Source of the DNA: Roseibium denhamense
GTDB taxonomy: Bacteria; Pseudomonadota; Alphaproteobacteria; Rhizobiales; Stappiaceae
Length of the DNA: 64,000 nt
Assembly (NCBI RefSeq): GCF_009711415.1
Contig: NZ_SMLZ01000102.1
Location: 1 to 64,000, forward strand
Direction of reading: 5' to 3'
Each line of letters starts with the position of its first letter. Position 1 is the stretch's first letter. Both the position numbers and the translations under genes were made by a program. A model generated the notes under the pieces. The model searched no databases. It saw nothing but the letters and a program-made list of their open reading frames with translations, and had not been told where the DNA came from. Positions 7,762-16,390 of this stretch are shown here, piece by piece.

Positions 7762-8841
7762 CTAGCTTGCGCGCCGGGGGCGGACCTTTGCAAAGCCAGA
7801 CTCGGCCTGATGGATCTTCTTGAACTCGGCCACAAGCCGTTGATCCAGTTTCCCGCCCATCTCCTCCAGCATGCCAATCGCAATCCTTGACGGAATTGGT
7901 GCCTTGTAGCTCCGTTGTTCGATCAAGGCCGAATAGATATCGCAAATCGTCAAGATGCGTACTTCGGTACACAGATCATTGCCGGATTTACCGTCAGGAT
8001 AACCGCTGCCGTCAAGAAACTCGTGATGTTCGAGGGCAAGTGTCTTGATGCGGTCGTCGATTTTTGGGTGTTTTGCCAATATCCTTTGGCCGTGCCGGGC
8101 GTGTGTCCGAACCAGTTCCATCTCCGACTCCGACAATTTACCAGGTTTGTCGAGGATCGCGAGGGGAATACTTGTTTTTCCTATGTCATGGACGATAGCA
8201 CCTGATACCATCATTTCGCGTGTCTTTTCAGACAGTTTTAGTTTCTCGCAAAAATCCGCAGCGACGGTTGCTACCAGAAGCGTGTGACGGGTTGTGTGCG
8301 AATGGTAATCCTGTAAAGCGCCCAGGAAACTGCTGAGACTATATTTCGCCAATGTGCCATTTATGGTGTCTGAGGCGTCAGTGAGTTTTTGCAACGGAAT
8401 GGGATCGCCGAGGATCGCAGCCATGCTGATGTCTTCGAAGCTCGTTGCGATCTTGTCGACGATTTCTGCTGCCTCTCGCATCGTGGTCGTTTTTTTCTTC
8501 CCACGAAGTAGGGTCTGCATCATCCTCACGATGGGGGCTGTGCGGTGCGAACGTTCGGCGAGTTGCGCACCTGTGAGCGTGTTTGCTTGGACTTTTTCGA
8601 CTTGATTGGCGCCCGAGTAAAACACGATGACATTTGGATTTTGGCGTTGTGCTTCCTCGATTAGCTCCACAGTATCCTGATTGTTCAGCAGGAGGTCGAA
8701 AACCACGATGCCGGCCGATTTCATCTGGCTGGCATTGACGCGTTTGGGAGCCAGGATAAGCGTATTGAAGGCGCGGGCAATAAGCGATGCCCGGTCAATG
8801 GACCTTGGGATGGAGTCGGATACAAAAAGAACATCATGCAT
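7762..8841 (-). CDS. HD-GYP domain phosphohydrolase with degenerate receiver domain
   Basis: A 359-residue cytoplasmic protein. The N-terminal ~115 residues look like a CheY-type receiver (HDVLFVSDS, then VVFDLLLN at the phospho-Asp position) but without the usual acidic pair, so phosphorylation is uncertain. The C-terminal part is an HD-GYP domain: HDIGK for the HD pair, then RTHARHG and HHEFLDGSGYP, i.e. an intact GYP motif. Proteins of this type hydrolyse cyclic di-GMP to GMP. The gene sits between fhs and the corrinoid operon on the same strand, with about 190 bp to the operon start; a functional link with one-carbon metabolism is not evident. Confidence 0.85.
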   Translation of the reverse strand: MHDVLFVSDSIPRSIDRASLIARAFNTLILAPKRVNASQMKSAGIVVFDLLLNNQDTVELIEEAQRQNPNVIVFYSGANQVEKVQANTLTGAQLAERSHRTAPIVRMMQTLLRGKKKTTTMREAAEIVDKIATSFEDISMAAILGDPIPLQKLTDASDTINGTLAKYSLSSFLGALQDYHSHTTRHTLLVATVAADFCEKLKLSEKTREMMVSGAIVHDIGKTSIPLAILDKPGKLSESEMELVRTHARHGQRILAKHPKIDDRIKTLALEHHEFLDGSGYPDGKSGNDLCTEVRILTICDIYSALIEQRSYKAPIPSRIAIGMLEEMGGKLDQRLVAEFKKIHQAESGFAKVRPRRAS

Positions 8842-9052
8842 GTTGCGCGCGCACAGAAACGGGTTGGCTTGACTGAGGGTGTCAAAGGTATCTCTACGGA
8901 ATATGCGCTAGAAACTTAAAGCAAAAATAAATTTAATAGACTGGTATTATTATTAAATATCGCGCAATTTACCTCAGAAAGATGTGGTGCAGTGGAGCCT
9001 GATTATGACAGGCCGTCTGAACGGTCCGCCGCTTGGTTTGCTGGAAAGAGGC

Positions 9053-9081
9053 GGCGCGCCCCTACGGTGTCCGGGCGCGCC
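9053..9081 (-). terminator. Possible terminator after fhs
   Basis: A 9-bp GC-only stem, GGCGCGCCC (9053-9061) with GGGCGCGCC (9073-9081) and an 11-nt loop, lies 15 bp past the fhs stop codon. On the minus strand the stem is followed by CCTCTTTCC, a pyrimidine-rich but not pure-T tract, so termination efficiency is uncertain. Confidence 0.45.
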
Positions 9082-9095
9082 TGCCTACTGATTGT

Positions 9096-10766
9096 TTAAA
9101 ACAGGCCCTGGATTTGCCCCTTGTCATCCAGTTTGATGTGATTGGCTGACGGAATGCGCGGCAGCCCCGGCATCGTCATGATCTCTCCGCAAATGACAAC
9201 AATGAAGCCGGCACCGGCTGACAATCTGACTTCGCGGATCGGCAGGCTGTGGCCTGTCGGGGCACCGCGCAGTTGCGGGTCGGTCGAGAAAGAATATTGC
9301 GTCTTTGCCATGCAGACGGGCAGGTCACCGAACCCGTCTGCTTCCCATCGCTTCAATTGATCGCGCACAGCTTTGTCGGCCAAGACTTCATCGGCGCGGT
9401 AGATCCGTTTAGCGATCGTCTCGATTTTTTCGAACAGCGACAGGCTGTCGTCATAAATCGGGGCGAATTGCGCAGCGCCACTTTCTGCAAGCTCGATGAC
9501 ACGGGCGGCAAGGTCCGCTGTCCCTTCCGAGCCATGCGCCCAGTGAGTTGCAAGGATGGCGTCAACCCCGAGCTCTGCGCAGTAGGCTTTGACAGCGGCG
9601 ACTTCTGCATCGGTGTCGGCGGTGAAATGGTTGATTGCAACGACTGCCGGGACGCCGAACTGTTTCACGTTCTCGATATGGCGGCCAAGGTTGGCGCAGC
9701 CCTTTTCGACGGCCTCCACATTTTCAGCGCCAAGGTCCTCCTTGGAGACACCGCCGTTCATCTTCAGTGCCCGAATTGTTGCCACAATCACAACGGCGTC
9801 CGGGGAGAGCCCGGCCTTGCGGCACTTGATATCGAAGAACTTCTCGGCCCCAAGATCCGCTCCAAACCCGGCTTCGGTAACCACGTAATCAGCCAGTTTG
9901 AGGGCCGTTTGTGTCGCGACCACTGAATTGCAGCCATGGGCGATATTTGCAAACGGGCCGCCATGAATAAACGCGGGGTTGTTCTCCAGGGTCTGTACAA
10001 GATTTGGCTGGAGCGCCTCCTTCAGCAGCACAGTCATGGCGCCGTCGGCCTCCAGGTCGCGCGCGGTGACAGCGGAACGGTCCCGCCGGTAGGCAACAAT
10101 GATGTTGCCAAGGCGGGTTTGAAGATCTTCTAGGTCGGTCGCAAGACAGAGGATAGCCATGATCTCCGACGCCACGGTGATGTCGAAACCGCCTTCGCGC
10201 GGAAATCCGTTGGCGACACCTCCGAGCGAGCAGACGATGGACCTGAGAGCCCGGTCGTTCATGTCGAGCACCCGGCGCCAGGTGACGCGGCGCTGGTCAA
10301 TGCCAAGCTCGTTGCCCCAATAGATGTGGTTTTCGATGAGGGCAGAAAGCAGATTGTGGGCGGACGTAATCGCATGGAAGTCACCCGTGAAATGCAGGTT
10401 GATGTCTTCCATCGGCACGACTTGCGCATGCCCCCCGCCGGCAGCGCCTCCCTTCATCCCGAAGCAGGGCCCGAGGGACGGTTCGCGCAGGCAGATCATG
10501 GCGTTCTTGCCGATCCGGTTGAGACCATCGCCCAGGCCGACGGTTGTGGTGGTCTTGCCTTCGCCTGCTGGCGTCGGGTTGATGGCCGTGACGAGGACAA
10601 GCTTGCCGTTTTTCCGCCCACTCAAAGCCTGGATGAACTCGCCGGAGATTTTTGCCTTTGTCCGACCGTAGGGCAGGAGACTGTCTTCCGGGATGCCGAG
10701 CCTGTTGCCGATATCCTGAATGGGTTTCATGTTTGCCGCGCGGGCAATCTCGATATCGCTGGACAT
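9096..10766 (-). CDS. fhs: Formate--tetrahydrofolate ligase
   Basis: A 556-residue enzyme that joins formate and THF with ATP to give 10-formyl-THF, or runs backwards to make ATP when one-carbon units are oxidised to formate. The phosphate-binding loop is visible as [12 protein letters not shown] near residue 64, with the family segments [24 protein letters not shown] and [14 protein letters not shown]. The frame is open to 10793, but ATG 10766 has GGGAG about 6 nt upstream and is chosen. It is the same strand as the corrinoid operon and would complete the path methyl-THF, methylene-THF, formyl-THF, formate; a FolD is needed from elsewhere in the genome. Confidence 0.96.
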   Translation of the reverse strand: MSSDIEIARAANMKPIQDIGNRLGIPEDSLLPYGRTKAKISGEFIQALSGRKNGKLVLVTAINPTPAGEGKTTTTVGLGDGLNRIGKNAMICLREPSLGPCFGMKGGAAGGGHAQVVPMEDINLHFTGDFHAITSAHNLLSALIENHIYWGNELGIDQRRVTWRRVLDMNDRALRSIVCSLGGVANGFPREGGFDITVASEIMAILCLATDLEDLQTRLGNIIVAYRRDRSAVTARDLEADGAMTVLLKEALQPNLVQTLENNPAFIHGGPFANIAHGCNSVVATQTALKLADYVVTEAGFGADLGAEKFFDIKCRKAGLSPDAVVIVATIRALKMNGGVSKEDLGAENVEAVEKGCANLGRHIENVKQFGVPAVVAINHFTADTDAEVAAVKAYCAELGVDAILATHWAHGSEGTADLAARVIELAESGAAQFAPIYDDSLSLFEKIETIAKRIYRADEVLADKAVRDQLKRWEADGFGDLPVCMAKTQYSFSTDPQLRGAPTGHSLPIREVRLSAGAGFIVVICGEIMTMPGLPRIPSANHIKLDDKGQIQGLF

Positions 10767-10982
10767 GGCTCTCTCCCAACCGTTGCTTGTCAAACCGGCA
10801 GGTGTCCTGCCGCAGGTCTGTATATTCCAAAACGCTAGGAGAGGGGGCGGTGCAACAAATGTTCCGTATGCGACGGCGTGGGCTGCAGATGCGACGGGCC
10901 GTTCAAAGCGTCTATTCCCAAGTCCAATTGATTTCCAAAACAGTGTATTGCAAATTCCAGCGAAACGGATTTAGGTTCCGTC

Positions 10983-11543
10983 ATGGCAGATAATGACATT
11001 CTTGCGCGATTGCCGGACAGGCTTAAGAAAGCGCGCCGCACGCAAGGCCTCTCCCTGGAAGCTGTCGAAAAGCTTTCCGGCGTGTCCAGGTCCATGGTGA
11101 GTCAGATCGAGCGCGGCGAATCCAACCCGACGGTTGCAACGCTTCTTAATTTGACCAGGGCCCTCAATGTCGATTTTGCCGGGCTCTTGGGCGAGGAAGC
11201 GGCCGAGGACCGGGTCGAGATTCAGCACGAGCATCAAACTCCGGCGCTCGACCGGGCAGGGGACGGGTGCAAGATACGGATCCTATCTCCACCTCAGGAT
11301 ACGGGCCGGTTTGAGGTCTATGAGCTGATTTTTGCAGAGGACGGCAAACTCAAAAGCAAGCCGCATGAGCGGGGAACCCGGGAACAACTGGTCGCGGAAG
11401 AAGGAACGCTTGAGGTGACTTCAGGTGCGGCCACCGGCGTGATCAAGAAGGGCGATACAGCCCGCTATGCTGCCGATGTCCCCCATTGCATTTCCGCTGT
11501 TGGTGGACCAGCCCGTGCAATTTTGATGGTGGTCCGGTTTTAA
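10983..11543 (+). CDS. XRE-family regulator with C-terminal cupin domain
   Basis: A 186-residue DNA-binding protein. Residues about 10-65 form a Cro/C1-type helix-turn-helix (LSLEAVEKLSGVSRSMVSQIERGESNPT), and residues about 100-186 a single-domain cupin (HERGTREQLVAEEG, then DTARYAADVPHCI). Regulators of this design usually sense a small amino-acid-like or amine ligand through the cupin. It is encoded divergently from fhs and about 100 bp upstream of kbl-tdh, so both are possible targets. A small inverted repeat over the kbl promoter supports control of kbl-tdh. Confidence 0.9.
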   Translation: MADNDILARLPDRLKKARRTQGLSLEAVEKLSGVSRSMVSQIERGESNPTVATLLNLTRALNVDFAGLLGEEAAEDRVEIQHEHQTPALDRAGDGCKIRILSPPQDTGRFEVYELIFAEDGKLKSKPHERGTREQLVAEEGTLEVTSGAATGVIKKGDTARYAADVPHCISAVGGPARAILMVVRF

Positions 11544-11586
11544 CAACGTGCCCTGACCCTCACGCCCTCCGTCGCTCTGGAAAATA

Positions 11587-11618
11587 TTCTTCTAATTTGG
11601 AAGAAAATCCGTTATAAT
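11587..11618 (+). promoter_or_regulatory. Putative kbl-tdh promoter with overlapping inverted repeat
   Basis: A consensus -10 hexamer TATAAT sits at 11613-11618, 29 bp before the kbl start. A poor -35 (TTCTAA, 11590-11595) is 17 bp upstream of it. An inverted repeat TTCTTC/GAAGAA (11587-11592 and 11600-11605) with a 7-bp spacer overlaps the -35 region and is a candidate operator for the XRE-cupin regulator encoded just upstream. This is inferred from position only. Confidence 0.45.
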
Positions 11619-11647
11619 GGAAAAAATCCTGATTGCCGGAGGGCTGT

Positions 11648-12832
11648 ATGCCAAGCGCGTTCTTGTCACATGTTACGCAAACGCTGACTGAAATCGAGGC
11701 GGAAGGCCTTTATAAACGCGAACGCCTTATCAGCTCGCCCCAGGGCGGCCATATTGATGTTGGCGGGCGGGATGTCATAAATCTCTGCGCAAACAACTAC
11801 CTGGGTCTGGCAGACCATCCGGATCTTATCGACGCAGCCAAGCGGGCGATGGATCCGAAAGGCTTCGGCATGGCGTCGGTCCGGTTCATCTGCGGAACGC
11901 AGGACATCCACCGGGACCTTGAACAGCGCCTTGCCCGGTTTTTGGGAAAAGACGACAGCATTCTTTTTGCAGCTTGCTTTGATGCCAATGGCGGCTTGTT
12001 CGAGCCGCTCCTAGGGCCTGAAGACGCGATAATATCGGACGCGCTCAATCATGCCTCGATCATCGACGGGATCAGGCTGTGCAAGGCCAAGCGGTATCGC
12101 TATGCCAATTCCGACATGGCGGATCTGGAAGCAAAGCTGCAGGAGGCTCAGGCGGCTGGCGCCCGGCATATGATGATTGCCACGGATGGCGTGTTTTCCA
12201 TGGATGGCTATCTTGCAAATCTGCCGGAGATTACGGCGCTTGCAAAAAAGTATGACGCGATTGTCATGGTGGACGATTGCCATGCCACGGGCTTTATGGG
12301 GCCGAAGGGCGAGGGGACACCGGCACATTTCGGCGTCGATGTCGATATCCTGACCGGGACCCTCGGCAAGGCGCTGGGCGGCGGGATTGGTGGCTACATC
12401 GCAGGACCTCAGCCGGTCATCGATCTCCTTCGCCAGAGGGCAAGACCGTATCTTTTCTCCAATTCCCTTCCGCCCGCAATTGTTATGAGCGGCCTGGAAG
12501 CGATCCGGCTTGTCGAAGAAGGCGATGACCTTCGCAAGAACCTTTTTGAGAATGCAAAATACTGGCGGTCCGGACTTGAAAGTCTCGGTTTCACCCTTCT
12601 GGCCGGTGAGCATCCGATTATCCCAGTGATGCTTGGAGAGGCTCAACTGGCCCAGGACATGGCGGCCCGGCTTTTTGAAGAAGGGGTTTATGTGTCAGGT
12701 TTCTTCTTCCCGGTCGTGCCGCGCGGTCAGGCGCGGATCCGCACGCAAATGAATGCGGCCCTTACCAAGGCGGATCTCGACCGGGCCCTTGAGGCCTTTG
12801 AAACCGCAGGCAAGGCCACGGGAGTGCTGTGA
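11648..12832 (+). CDS. kbl: Glycine C-acetyltransferase (2-amino-3-ketobutyrate CoA ligase)
   Basis: A 394-residue PLP enzyme of the alpha-oxoamine synthase family. It cleaves 2-amino-3-ketobutyrate with CoA to glycine and acetyl-CoA, the second step of threonine breakdown. Visible signatures are [10 protein letters not shown] near the N-terminus, [20 protein letters not shown] and the PLP-lysine segment [11 protein letters not shown]. The frame could begin at a TTG (11633), but ATG 11648 has GGAGG 5-8 nt upstream. The stop codon overlaps the tdh start by 1 bp, so the two are coupled in one operon. Confidence 0.96.
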   Translation: MPSAFLSHVTQTLTEIEAEGLYKRERLISSPQGGHIDVGGRDVINLCANNYLGLADHPDLIDAAKRAMDPKGFGMASVRFICGTQDIHRDLEQRLARFLGKDDSILFAACFDANGGLFEPLLGPEDAIISDALNHASIIDGIRLCKAKRYRYANSDMADLEAKLQEAQAAGARHMMIATDGVFSMDGYLANLPEITALAKKYDAIVMVDDCHATGFMGPKGEGTPAHFGVDVDILTGTLGKALGGGIGGYIAGPQPVIDLLRQRARPYLFSNSLPPAIVMSGLEAIRLVEEGDDLRKNLFENAKYWRSGLESLGFTLLAGEHPIIPVMLGEAQLAQDMAARLFEEGVYVSGFFFPVVPRGQARIRTQMNAALTKADLDRALEAFETAGKATGVL

Positions 12833-13872
12833 TGTCCAGTAATCAGATGAAAGCGCTCGAAAAATCCAGGCCTGCGGAAGGCCTTTGGATGACCCGTGCT
12901 CCGGTTCCGGAAGTGGGTCCGGATGATGTCCTCATCAAGATCAACAAGACCGGAATTTGCGGGACGGATATTCACATTTGGAATTGGGATGAATGGGCCG
13001 CCAAAACGGTTCCCGTACCGATGATAACCGGTCATGAATTCGCTGGCGAGATTGTCGAGGTTGGCAAGAACGTGACCGGTCTTCACGTGGGCCAGCGCTG
13101 TTCGGGCGAGGGCCATCTGATCGGGAAACACTCCCGGCAGTCCCGGGCCGGAAAGTTCCATCTGGATCCCGAAACCCGCGGGATCGGTGTCAATGAGCAG
13201 GGGGCTTTCGCCCAATATTTGCGCCTGCCCGCTTTCAATGTCGTGCCTTTGCCAGATGCGGTCGACAACGAGATCGGGGCTATTCTTGATCCGCTGGGCA
13301 ACGCCGTTCATACAGCTCTGAGTTTCGATCTGATCGGCGAGGATGTCCTGATTACCGGCGCCGGGCCCATTGGCATCATGGCTGCAGCTGTGGCCCGGCA
13401 TGTGGGGGCTCGCAATGTTGTCATCACGGATGTCAATCAGGCGCGCCTCGACCTTGCGACAAAGGTCGCCGATGTCGTGCCAGTGAATGTTGCCAAGGAC
13501 GATCTGAAAGGGATCGAGAGCAAGCTGGGCATGCGGGAAGGCTTTGATGTCGGACTGGAGATGTCCGGCAATCAGGCGGCGCTCGACCAGATGGTTGAAA
13601 ACCTTGTCATGGGCGGACGGATCGCGCTGCTTGGCATACCGCCCGGAAAATCGCCTGTTGACTGGTCGCGGATTGTCTTCAAGGCCATCACGATCAAGGG
13701 GGTCTACGGACGGGAGATATTCGAGACCTGGTACAAGATGATCGCCATGCTCCAAAACGGCCTTGTTGTGCGCAATGTCATCACGCACAGGTTCGGTGTC
13801 GACGACTTTGAAAAGGGCTTTGCGGCTATGAAATCGGGCGAAGCTGGAAAGGTCGTTCTGAGCTGGACATAG
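12832..13872 (+). CDS. tdh: L-threonine 3-dehydrogenase (structural zinc site lost)
   Basis: A 346-residue zinc-type medium-chain dehydrogenase that oxidises threonine to 2-amino-3-ketobutyrate with NAD+. The catalytic zinc ligands are present ([15 protein letters not shown]), as is the Rossmann motif [10 protein letters not shown]. The segment that in the E. coli enzyme carries four structural-zinc cysteines reads [20 protein letters not shown] here, with all four replaced (Gly, Ser, Ser, Asp in my alignment from memory). The chosen ATG overlaps the kbl stop; GGAG lies 7 nt upstream. An in-frame GTG at 12829 is less likely. Confidence 0.95.
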   Translation: MSSNQMKALEKSRPAEGLWMTRAPVPEVGPDDVLIKINKTGICGTDIHIWNWDEWAAKTVPVPMITGHEFAGEIVEVGKNVTGLHVGQRCSGEGHLIGKHSRQSRAGKFHLDPETRGIGVNEQGAFAQYLRLPAFNVVPLPDAVDNEIGAILDPLGNAVHTALSFDLIGEDVLITGAGPIGIMAAAVARHVGARNVVITDVNQARLDLATKVADVVPVNVAKDDLKGIESKLGMREGFDVGLEMSGNQAALDQMVENLVMGGRIALLGIPPGKSPVDWSRIVFKAITIKGVYGREIFETWYKMIAMLQNGLVVRNVITHRFGVDDFEKGFAAMKSGEAGKVVLSWT

Positions 13873-13932
13873 ACCCTGCTAGGGCTGGCGGGCATCGTGT
13901 CGTTTAGCAGCGGTCGCAAGGCATCTATGGCG

Positions 13933-14136
13933 TCAGGAAAAGCCCGCCTTTTGGGGCAAACCAAGCTTTTTTAATGCCATCACAACCGGACAGAACCCGG
14001 TCACGGAGGCTTGCATCAAGTGCGCCCCCAAGAGACCGGTGAGCCAAAGCCAGTTGAGGTTCGAATAAACAGCCAAAAGCACCGACGCCAGCACAAGCGC
14101 GCCGACAACCAGCAAAATTCCCCGCTCGACAGTCAT
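13933..14136 (-). CDS. DUF2892 small membrane protein
   Basis: A 67-residue protein with two hydrophobic segments (about 5-23 and 26-45) and the family-like ending TGFCPVVMALKKLG. It matches the DUF2892/YgaP-transmembrane family, which often occurs fused or next to rhodanese domains. GGAGG sits 6 nt before the ATG. No rhodanese gene lies nearby. The function is unknown. Confidence 0.8.
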   Translation of the reverse strand: MTVERGILLVVGALVLASVLLAVYSNLNWLWLTGLLGAHLMQASVTGFCPVVMALKKLGLPQKAGFS

Positions 14137-14390
14137 GTCGATCCTCCATGTGATTTACAATATTCATAACAATGAAATAATATGCTCTCTGGGTGTGAGA
14201 TGCCAGTCACCTGACTGCGGCGTTCGGTCATGCGGACTTTCCCTGACATGTTTGGTGTGTCTGGGCCTCCTTCAGGGCCGGAATTATCCGCTTTTGGCGT
14301 GAATTGCTGATCTGATGGCATGATCTGCTAGTCAACATCGTTGGTCGAAGCATAAACTGTCCCGAGGCTTCAAAAAAGGGGCAGGTAGAC

Positions 14391-15392
14391 ATGCGCGGCG
14401 CGGCCACCAAATTTACTGTCGACATCGGATGGGTCGGCTTGCTGGAAAGTGTGGGAATAGGTCCGCAGGACCTGTTGCGGCACGCCGCGTTGCCGCTTGA
14501 CTTGTTCTCCCAGCGGACACCTGAGCTTGATGCTGAGGCCTATTTCCGGCTTTGCAACAGCATGGAGGCGCTGTCCGGGGATCCGGTTTTCCCTTTGACC
14601 CTCGGCCAAAGCCTTTCTCCGGAGATTTTCAGCCCGCCACTGTTTGCAGCTTATTGCAGCCCTAATCTGAAGACAGCGCTTGAACGGCTCCAGGTTTACA
14701 AACCGATCATTGGCCCCATGGTCCTGGATCTGATTTCCGGCAGCACGGAATTGGCTGTCGGGATCAAGGCCCAGGGTGTTCCGGATCTTCCGGCCAATTT
14801 GATCCTTTTCGAAGCGGTGTTCCTCGTCCACATCGCGCGCACGGCAACTCGCCGCAAGATTGTGCCCTTGAAAGTGAAACTTCGCGAAGTGCCGAAAGAA
14901 CTGGCGGCCTATCGTTCCTTTTTCGGCGTTCCATTTAAAACGGCGGACCGGGACGAAGTTGTTTTCCGGAGCGAGGATTTACATCTGCCCTTCTTGTCGG
15001 TGAATGACGCCATGTTTGACATTTTTGAGCCGATCCTCCGCCAGCGGCTGTCGGACCTTGCGCAAGCGGCATCGCTGACCGACAGGGTGCGTGCCTGCCT
15101 GACCGAAATGCTGGCAAGCGGGATTGCGGGCGTTGGCGATGTCGCAGAGCGGCTCGCAGTCAGCCCACGCACGCTACAGCGCAAGCTTGCTCAGGAGGGG
15201 ACAAGTTTTCAGCAGCTGTTGAACGAGGTCCGGGAACAAGCGGCAAGAACTTATCTTCAAAAGACGCGTTATTCGAATGCGGAAATCGCGTTCTTGCTGG
15301 GATATGACGATCCGAACTCATTCATTCGGGCCTATCACAACTGGACCGGGGTAACACCTGAAACCAGCCGCCAGGCGATGCATCTGGCATAG
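14391..15392 (+). CDS. AraC-family transcriptional regulator
   Basis: A 333-residue regulator. The N-terminal ~190 residues are of the AraC-type ligand-binding family that starts with a helical segment and LDAEAYFRLCNSMEAL; the C-terminus carries the double helix-turn-helix (VAERLAVSPRTLQRKLAQEG and IAFLLGYDDPNSFIRAYHNWTG). The ligand and targets are unknown. The 254 bp upstream (14137-14390) hold no gene that I can see. The nearest genes are not functionally informative. Confidence 0.88.
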   Translation: MRGAATKFTVDIGWVGLLESVGIGPQDLLRHAALPLDLFSQRTPELDAEAYFRLCNSMEALSGDPVFPLTLGQSLSPEIFSPPLFAAYCSPNLKTALERLQVYKPIIGPMVLDLISGSTELAVGIKAQGVPDLPANLILFEAVFLVHIARTATRRKIVPLKVKLREVPKELAAYRSFFGVPFKTADRDEVVFRSEDLHLPFLSVNDAMFDIFEPILRQRLSDLAQAASLTDRVRACLTEMLASGIAGVGDVAERLAVSPRTLQRKLAQEGTSFQQLLNEVREQAARTYLQKTRYSNAEIAFLLGYDDPNSFIRAYHNWTGVTPETSRQAMHLA

Positions 15393-15412
15393 GTTTTCGA
15401 TAGCGGTCCAGA

Positions 15413-16144
15413 TCAGCCGAGCATCACCTTCCGGAAGTAATTGGACCGCGTGGTGTTGCGAAGCGCCTTGAAAAAGCGTTCGGTCGGCGGTTCGGAAATT
15501 TTGATCGGCGATGGACCATAGTCTTCGAACTTCTCGGACAGCGCCTTGTTGACGGCATTGGAGAAGTTCACATAGGCCGTTTGATCGGCCGGGAACAGTT
15601 TGGCGATGTCGCGGATGAGGGCCTGGATGGCGGCATCATGCGCAATTGTGATTGCCGTTATCTCGTTGCCATTTTGTTTGGCAAGTCGGCGGTAGGCCGC
15701 TGACAGTTTATCCTCAAACTCCGGGTCTGCCACCTGGCTGATATAGGCGCTGAAGCCGTGCAGGAACTCGATTTCCCAGTCAGGTCCGGATCGTTGGATC
15801 TGCGGGTCGAACACCCGCCGCAAGACGTCGAAGCATAAGAACCTCAAGACTGAAACGGCGAAGAAATCCTTGTTTGCACCGACAAACGCCTGTTTTCGAT
15901 GGATTTTGCCGCAGGCTTCATAGTTGCTGCGGAACAGATCGAACAACTCCGGCGCTTCGGCAAGAAAGTCGAACACGAGGGTGATGTCGTCCCGTGTCAA
16001 ATGACCGCCGCGCATATCGGCAGCGCTCAACAGGCCCTTGCGGGCAAGGTCCAGAGTCTGCTTGCCCACACCCGCGCAAATATGCGGCCCGCTCAGTTTG
16101 GGCCATTCTGTTTTCGGCTTTTTTGCGGGTGAACGCACACTCAT
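15413..16144 (-). CDS. Conserved-looking hypothetical protein
   Basis: A 243-residue soluble protein, not recognised. It is helical in character with no signal peptide or membrane segment, has the phrases KTEWPKLSGPHICAG near the start and DFLAEAPELFDLF further on, and ends in a basic stretch (RNTTRSNYFRKVMLG). The ATG at 16144 is preferred over an in-frame TTG at 16153; a GAGG lies close upstream. It converges with the AraC gene (20 bp between stop codons). Codon use looks like its neighbours. Confidence 0.6.
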   Translation of the reverse strand: MSVRSPAKKPKTEWPKLSGPHICAGVGKQTLDLARKGLLSAADMRGGHLTRDDITLVFDFLAEAPELFDLFRSNYEACGKIHRKQAFVGANKDFFAVSVLRFLCFDVLRRVFDPQIQRSGPDWEIEFLHGFSAYISQVADPEFEDKLSAAYRRLAKQNGNEITAITIAHDAAIQALIRDIAKLFPADQTAYVNFSNAVNKALSEKFEDYGPSPIKISEPPTERFFKALRNTTRSNYFRKVMLG

Positions 16145-16390
16145 TGTCCTCAAGGCTGACGGATAACCATGACGCCCAAGTGGTTTGGAAAGGTTTAACC
16201 TCGGTAGAGATGCTGAAGCACGTCAACCGCCGCGCAGCCAGTCCTTTTCAAACTGGACAACGGCGCCTCCCGTTTTCCGGCGAGTGTGTTGGAACTGACA
16301 TTGGTTCAGAGCCTGCCGTCCGTAACGTGGACTTCAGAATCAGATGAATAGCAATCAGGAATTGTTGTTCCTGCGGAATGCGCCTAAGGT

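Noticed and set aside
12727..13788. 353-residue minus-strand frame over kbl-tdh
   Set aside because: It is the shadow of tdh; no signature residues.
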